A stretch of 64,000 bases of DNA from contig CAMLMY010000005.1 of NCBI GenBank assembly GCA_946481345.1, forward strand, positions 1-64,000, written 5' to 3'. Below are positions 60,742-64,000 of the stretch, in pieces. The position numbers and the translations under genes were made by a program. The notes under the pieces are model-generated. The model was not told the origin of the DNA. It saw nothing but the letters and a program-made list of their open reading frames with translations, and ran no database searches. The stretch's first letter is position 1. The number at the start of each line of letters is the position of its first letter. Origin of the DNA: an uncultured Gilliamella sp. GTDB lineage: Bacteria; Pseudomonadota; Gammaproteobacteria; Enterobacterales; Orbaceae.

Positions 60742-61923
60742 CTATCTTTTTTGTACAAATTCATTTAAATCGTTATAAAATATTCGTGCGCTTTCTTTAT
60801 AACCTTTCAAAGTTTGATGAACTAAATCTGGACGAGCTAAACCGCGTTTACGCCATTCTTTAATAGCAAATTTACCGCCCATAGCTCTTTGCCAATCCCA
60901 AAATAATGTTTTTTCAGTTCTAGCTACCTGTTTTTGAATATTCATTATTGCCGAAAATGATTTAGGTATATCTTTTTGATTAACCATTGTATCAGGTGGC
61001 GTCATTATTAAGATAGCGGCATTGGGTAATGATTTACGAATGAGCCGTATATTATTAATTAAATTTTTTCGGTATGCATTGAGATCTAAAGTTTCATCAA
61101 AACTTTCATTGGTTCCATACTCGAGTATAATTAAATCACTTTTTGATAAAGATAGCTCTTTAAACCAACTTGGGCTCCATTTCTGCCATATAGCCTGCCT
61201 TGCCCCATTTGTAGCAATTGCTGAGACAATAACACCAGGTTGCTGGTAACGAGTTAACCAAATGCCCCCAAGTTCAACTGTACTTTGCCCTGTTATTTTT
61301 AGTGGCATTTTAGCAACCACAGATACACTTTGCCAAACATTAGCTTTAGGGACATAGTCAAATTTAATTCTTTTATTATTATTATCATAAAGACCAAATA
61401 AATTAGACGTATTTTTTAATGGTTTAAAAATTAACTGAACCCGCCAATCCGCATTATAATCTGATTTAGGTTGAATCTGTAATACCGCAGAATTTTGGTT
61501 CGGTCTGGCAATAAAGCCACCCATAGGAAAATCTCTATTACTCAAGGTTCTACTACTTAACACATCCCAATTTTTACTTTTCCAAGTCACTGCTGCATGG
61601 CTTTGACCTTTTATGGCTATTGGTGTTATCCAACCAATACCAGCATCACCATATTTTCCTTGCATCAATGTTCTAAATTCACCAGTAAAAAAATCAGCTG
61701 CGGTATGAGAATCACCAAATTGAGTGATATTAACAACATTATTTGCTCTTTTATTGGTCATTAATGATTTCAATCGGGTAGCAAATTGTTTCGCATTTGG
61801 ATCACCAAAATCAATAATTCCAGACCCCGTAACAGCTTCACTTTCAGTCACACCATATCCAAAAGTGAAAGTAACCAAAATAACCGTCAGAAAAGACTTT
61901 AAGAACTTATTCACTATGGACAT
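60742..61923 (-). CDS. Secreted SGNH esterase, Ape1-like
   Basis: A 393-residue exported protein with an N-terminal signal peptide (about 1-30). The SGNH hydrolase blocks are ITQFGDSHTAADFF (catalytic Ser), EYGTNESFDE (block III) and RPDLVHQTLKGY (Asp-His). A beta-sandwich (carbohydrate-module-like) region lies between the first two blocks. Layout and the GDSHTA start resemble Ape1 peptidoglycan O-acetylesterases of Neisseria and Campylobacter. It overlaps the upstream SGNH gene by 17 bp, and an MBOAT acyltransferase lies upstream, which fits an acetylation/deacetylation set. The substrate is inferred. Confidence 0.75.
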   Translation of the reverse strand: MSIVNKFLKSFLTVILVTFTFGYGVTESEAVTGSGIIDFGDPNAKQFATRLKSLMTNKRANNVVNITQFGDSHTAADFFTGEFRTLMQGKYGDAGIGWITPIAIKGQSHAAVTWKSKNWDVLSSRTLSNRDFPMGGFIARPNQNSAVLQIQPKSDYNADWRVQLIFKPLKNTSNLFGLYDNNNKRIKFDYVPKANVWQSVSVVAKMPLKITGQSTVELGGIWLTRYQQPGVIVSAIATNGARQAIWQKWSPSWFKELSLSKSDLIILEYGTNESFDETLDLNAYRKNLINNIRLIRKSLPNAAILIMTPPDTMVNQKDIPKSFSAIMNIQKQVARTEKTLFWDWQRAMGGKFAIKEWRKRGLARPDLVHQTLKGYKESARIFYNDLNEFVQKR

Positions 61924-63409
61924 CCTCTAATTTTTTGAAAATTATTTTTTCCATAATGGCCTTTGCCAGAATTTTTTGACCTGAAGGTGTAAAGTGAACC
62001 CCATCATCAACCCTTACTCTGATTTTCTCTTTATTCTTCTCAACAAAACTATTGAATTTTTCGTATGAACAACCGAGTAACTCATTGGTTGTTAGAAAAT
62101 GTTGTTGAGTTTTTTCAAGCTCTGACTGATATAATTTATTAAGATAAACCATACCATCATTTAGTTTTTTCTTACGCATACAAGGTGGTGCAAGCCAAAG
62201 GACTTGAACACGATGTTTTTGGACATGTTCTAAAATACTGGCAATACGTAAACGATATTGTTTTTCCCATAGTTTAGATTTAAATCTTACATTTGTTGCA
62301 TAACCTTTAACAGGAAAATCCCATGGATCGTTAGCACCTAAAAAAATGACAAGTAATTTAATTGAAGGATCTTCAGATAGTTTATCATTAATCGTTTTTG
62401 GCCAATCAAAAGCTTTAGGATAACTTAGTCCAGTACTACGTTTGCTTAAATCAATGCTTTCAATTCTATATTGTTTGAATAACATTTTTTTAACATATGG
62501 TGCAACTCCTTGCATTAAAGAGTCACCAGCAAAAAAAACTTTATCATTTTGAGTCAATACAATTGGTATTGGTTCATCAACTAATGATGCATCATCAGAC
62601 AAAACCTCTGGTTGTTGATTTTGATCTATCGGAGTTATTTGCGTTTCTATTGTTTTAACTTCCGTAGATGTTTGTTGAACTTTCTCGTCAACTTTATCTT
62701 CAGCTTCAGCTTTAGCTTCAACTTCAGTTTTCTCTTTAACTTCAAGTTTATCTTCAGTATTGTTTATTGTTTCTTGCGTCGTTTGTTTTGTAGTTTCTGA
62801 CTCAGTGTCTGAATCAATAATCTCTAAGTTAGGTGATTCATCTTCCAGTGATTTATCCTCTAGTGATTCATCATCAAGTGATTCATCCCTTGCAAATAAT
62901 CTTAGAATATCTTCTTTTGTTTCAAGTTTATTTTCTTTTGATTCGGATCGATTTTCTTCAATAGCCTCGATAGGTTCAGGCACGTCATCAGTTTGTTCAG
63001 TTTGATCAGATTCATCAGTAACCTCTTTTTCATCAGTATCCACTTTTGCATTGGAGTCTAAATCATCTTGAGGTGCAATAATGCTTTCGCTTGTATCTTT
63101 TTCCAACTCTTCAGGTGGGGGTTCTTCAGTAAGTGTATCAGAATCCAATAGATCTGAATGATAAGTTTGTTGCCAATAAATTAATATTGATTTGTAATAA
63201 ATTGACATCAAAACAACCGCTGTCAAAAGTAAAATTACACAAATATATCGAGCGGATAAAGTACTTCTTACAATTTCAGAAATAACATTATTTTTAACAA
63301 ATTTTCTTGAACGCTTGAAAGCAACTTTATTCAATGTATTAGGAGATTGCCATTTCAGATTCAAATAAGTTTTTTTCTTATTTTTCGTAACCGATTTTTT
63401 AAATTCCAT
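61907..63409 (-). CDS. Membrane-anchored SGNH (DUF459) acetyltransferase-like protein
   Basis: A 500-residue protein with a basic cytoplasmic start, one transmembrane helix (about 54-72, YICVILLLTAVVLMSIYY), a long acidic linker (about 90-285, rich in Glu, Asp, Ser and Thr with internal repeats) and a C-terminal periplasmic SGNH domain. The domain has VFFAGDSLMQGVAPYV (catalytic Ser), IFLGANDPWDF and DDGVHFTPSGQ (Asp-His). The family is DUF459. Next to an MBOAT protein this suggests the PatB-like partner that moves acetyl from the MBOAT to a wall or surface glycan. The target is inferred; alginate- or LPS-type acetylation is the alternative. Confidence 0.72.
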   Translation of the reverse strand: MEFKKSVTKNKKKTYLNLKWQSPNTLNKVAFKRSRKFVKNNVISEIVRSTLSARYICVILLLTAVVLMSIYYKSILIYWQQTYHSDLLDSDTLTEEPPPEELEKDTSESIIAPQDDLDSNAKVDTDEKEVTDESDQTEQTDDVPEPIEAIEENRSESKENKLETKEDILRLFARDESLDDESLEDKSLEDESPNLEIIDSDTESETTKQTTQETINNTEDKLEVKEKTEVEAKAEAEDKVDEKVQQTSTEVKTIETQITPIDQNQQPEVLSDDASLVDEPIPIVLTQNDKVFFAGDSLMQGVAPYVKKMLFKQYRIESIDLSKRSTGLSYPKAFDWPKTINDKLSEDPSIKLLVIFLGANDPWDFPVKGYATNVRFKSKLWEKQYRLRIASILEHVQKHRVQVLWLAPPCMRKKKLNDGMVYLNKLYQSELEKTQQHFLTTNELLGCSYEKFNSFVEKNKEKIRVRVDDGVHFTPSGQKILAKAIMEKIIFKKLEDVHSE

Positions 63410-63427
63410 AATAATTTATCATCATAA

Positions 63428-64000
63428 TCAAAAGTTAGCATAAATAAAGTTTGGCACACCAGATGGTGCAATATATATTGTCAACCACAATACTGAAATA
63501 AAAATGATAGGTAAGTAAATCAGATTTATTCTACTTATCAGTAAAGTAAACCAATTTGGAATATTTTTTAATATCGGATAAATAAAAAATACTACGTAGA
63601 TAATTAAAAAAGTTACAATATATTTTGGTTCAATCAAAAAGTTGTGTGTTAATGCGGTTAGATAATCTAATGCATCAGGCAAACTTTCACAATTAAAAAA
63701 TAACCACGAAAAACACACGTAATGCCAAGTGAGAAACCTTGCTAATGTAGGAGAACGTTCAGTTACCCAACCTCGACCAAAATAATGTTCACTAATATTA
63801 AGCGCTATAATACCAACTCCGTGACATGCGCCCCAAATAATAAAATTAATCCCAGCACCATGCCATAAACCCGATATTAACATCGCCAACATCACATTAA
63901 TTTGCGTGCGAATAAGCCCTTTTCGATTACCACCAAGAGGAATATAGATATAATCACGAATCCAGTGCGATAAACTAATATGCCAACGGCTCCAAAATTC
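63428..64000 (-). CDS. MBOAT O-acyltransferase (PatA/AlgI/DltB family), partial
   Basis: The C-terminal part of a membrane-bound O-acyltransferase that continues past the right edge. The track starts at a GTG (63895), but the frame is open to base 64000 and the extra 35 codons encode FWSRWHISLSHWIRDYIYIPLGGNRKG, the MBOAT signature. It is followed by LISGLWHGAGINFIIWG with the catalytic His. About 190 of an expected roughly 470 residues are visible, including five or so transmembrane helices. MBOATs pass acetyl groups across the inner membrane. It is upstream of both SGNH genes, 18 bp from the next. Confidence 0.9.
   Translation of the reverse strand, partial: EFWSRWHISLSHWIRDYIYIPLGGNRKGLIRTQINVMLAMLISGLWHGAGINFIIWGACHGVGIIALNISEHYFGRGWVTERSPTLARFLTWHYVCFSWLFFNCESLPDALDYLTALTHNFLIEPKYIVTFLIIYVVFFIYPILKNIPNWFTLLISRINLIYLPIIFISVLWLTIYIAPSGVPNFIYANF

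Noticed and set aside
1-64000. tRNA, rRNA, CRISPR arrays, insertion sequences, prophage
   Set aside because: No cloverleaf-like tRNA, regularly spaced repeats, transposase or phage genes were recognised anywhere in the window.

Overview
The window is strongly AT-rich DNA from a gammaproteobacterium. MukBEF, OxyR, FabR, Crp, the Bam/Lpt outer-membrane genes and many E. coli-like gene neighbourhoods place it near Enterobacterales/Pasteurellales. The AT bias, the shortened versions of those neighbourhoods and the SinH/SinI surface-protein pair fit Orbaceae, the insect-gut symbionts such as Gilliamella. That family assignment is inference. No tRNA, rRNA, CRISPR array or insertion sequence was seen.

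Layout. 1-1060: a bacteriocin-like double-glycine peptide gene whose upstream region is duplicated at the window edge. 1062-7571: mukF-mukE-mukB condensin operon. 7816-8607: a Fur-controlled periplasmic DUF4198 protein. 8736-11160: a decaying nucleoside-salvage operon with an intact MFS permease, a truncated nucleoside hydrolase and a broken ribokinase. 11670-14606: pntAB. 14666-15707: an alpha/beta hydrolase broken by a 4-bp tandem duplication. 15903-17476: oxyR-fabR. 17914-19248: pcnB, which appears to start at AUU as in E. coli. 19320-26549: lptD-surA-rsmA-apaH-sppA. 26623-30557: a YejM/LapC-like membrane sulfatase-fold protein, ybhL and moaCDE. 30778-32946: priA. 32996-41369: tig-clpP-clpX-lon-ppiD-ybaV, with a sigma-32-type promoter before lon. 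41477-48380: uppS-cdsA-rseP-bamA-skp-lpxD. 48442-49367: yheU and crp. 49691-53594: sinH-sinI. 54070-58975: accD-folC-dedD-cvpA-purF. 59296-60707: yeeX, pyrF-yciH. 60742-64000: an O-acetylation cluster made of an MBOAT acyltransferase (cut by the window edge), a membrane-anchored SGNH protein and a secreted Ape1-like SGNH esterase.

How the genes work together. Much of the window serves the cell envelope: LPS assembly (lptD, lpxD, YejM-like), outer-membrane protein folding and insertion (surA, skp, bamA, ppiD), lipid precursors (cdsA, uppS, accD, fabR) and surface or wall decoration (sinH/sinI, O-acetylation cluster). A second theme is proteostasis (tig, clpPX, lon). Several neighbourhoods match E. 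coli order but lack members usually present: pdxA and apaG between surA and apaH, hupB between lon and ppiD, moaA/moaB before moaC, sthA between oxyR and fabR, and fabZ-lpxA after lpxD. Together with the broken genes this suggests ongoing gene loss.

Most noteworthy observations: the bacteriocin-like gene with its duplicated leader region; the conserved AUU start of pcnB; a 12-15 bp palindromic motif (core CGTTTRAGTATA) repeated beside oxyR-fabR and accD that could be a FabR-type operator; the TGCC duplication that splits the hydrolase gene; a Fur box lying on the -10 of the DUF4198 gene; and the three-gene O-acetylation cluster with a long acidic linker.
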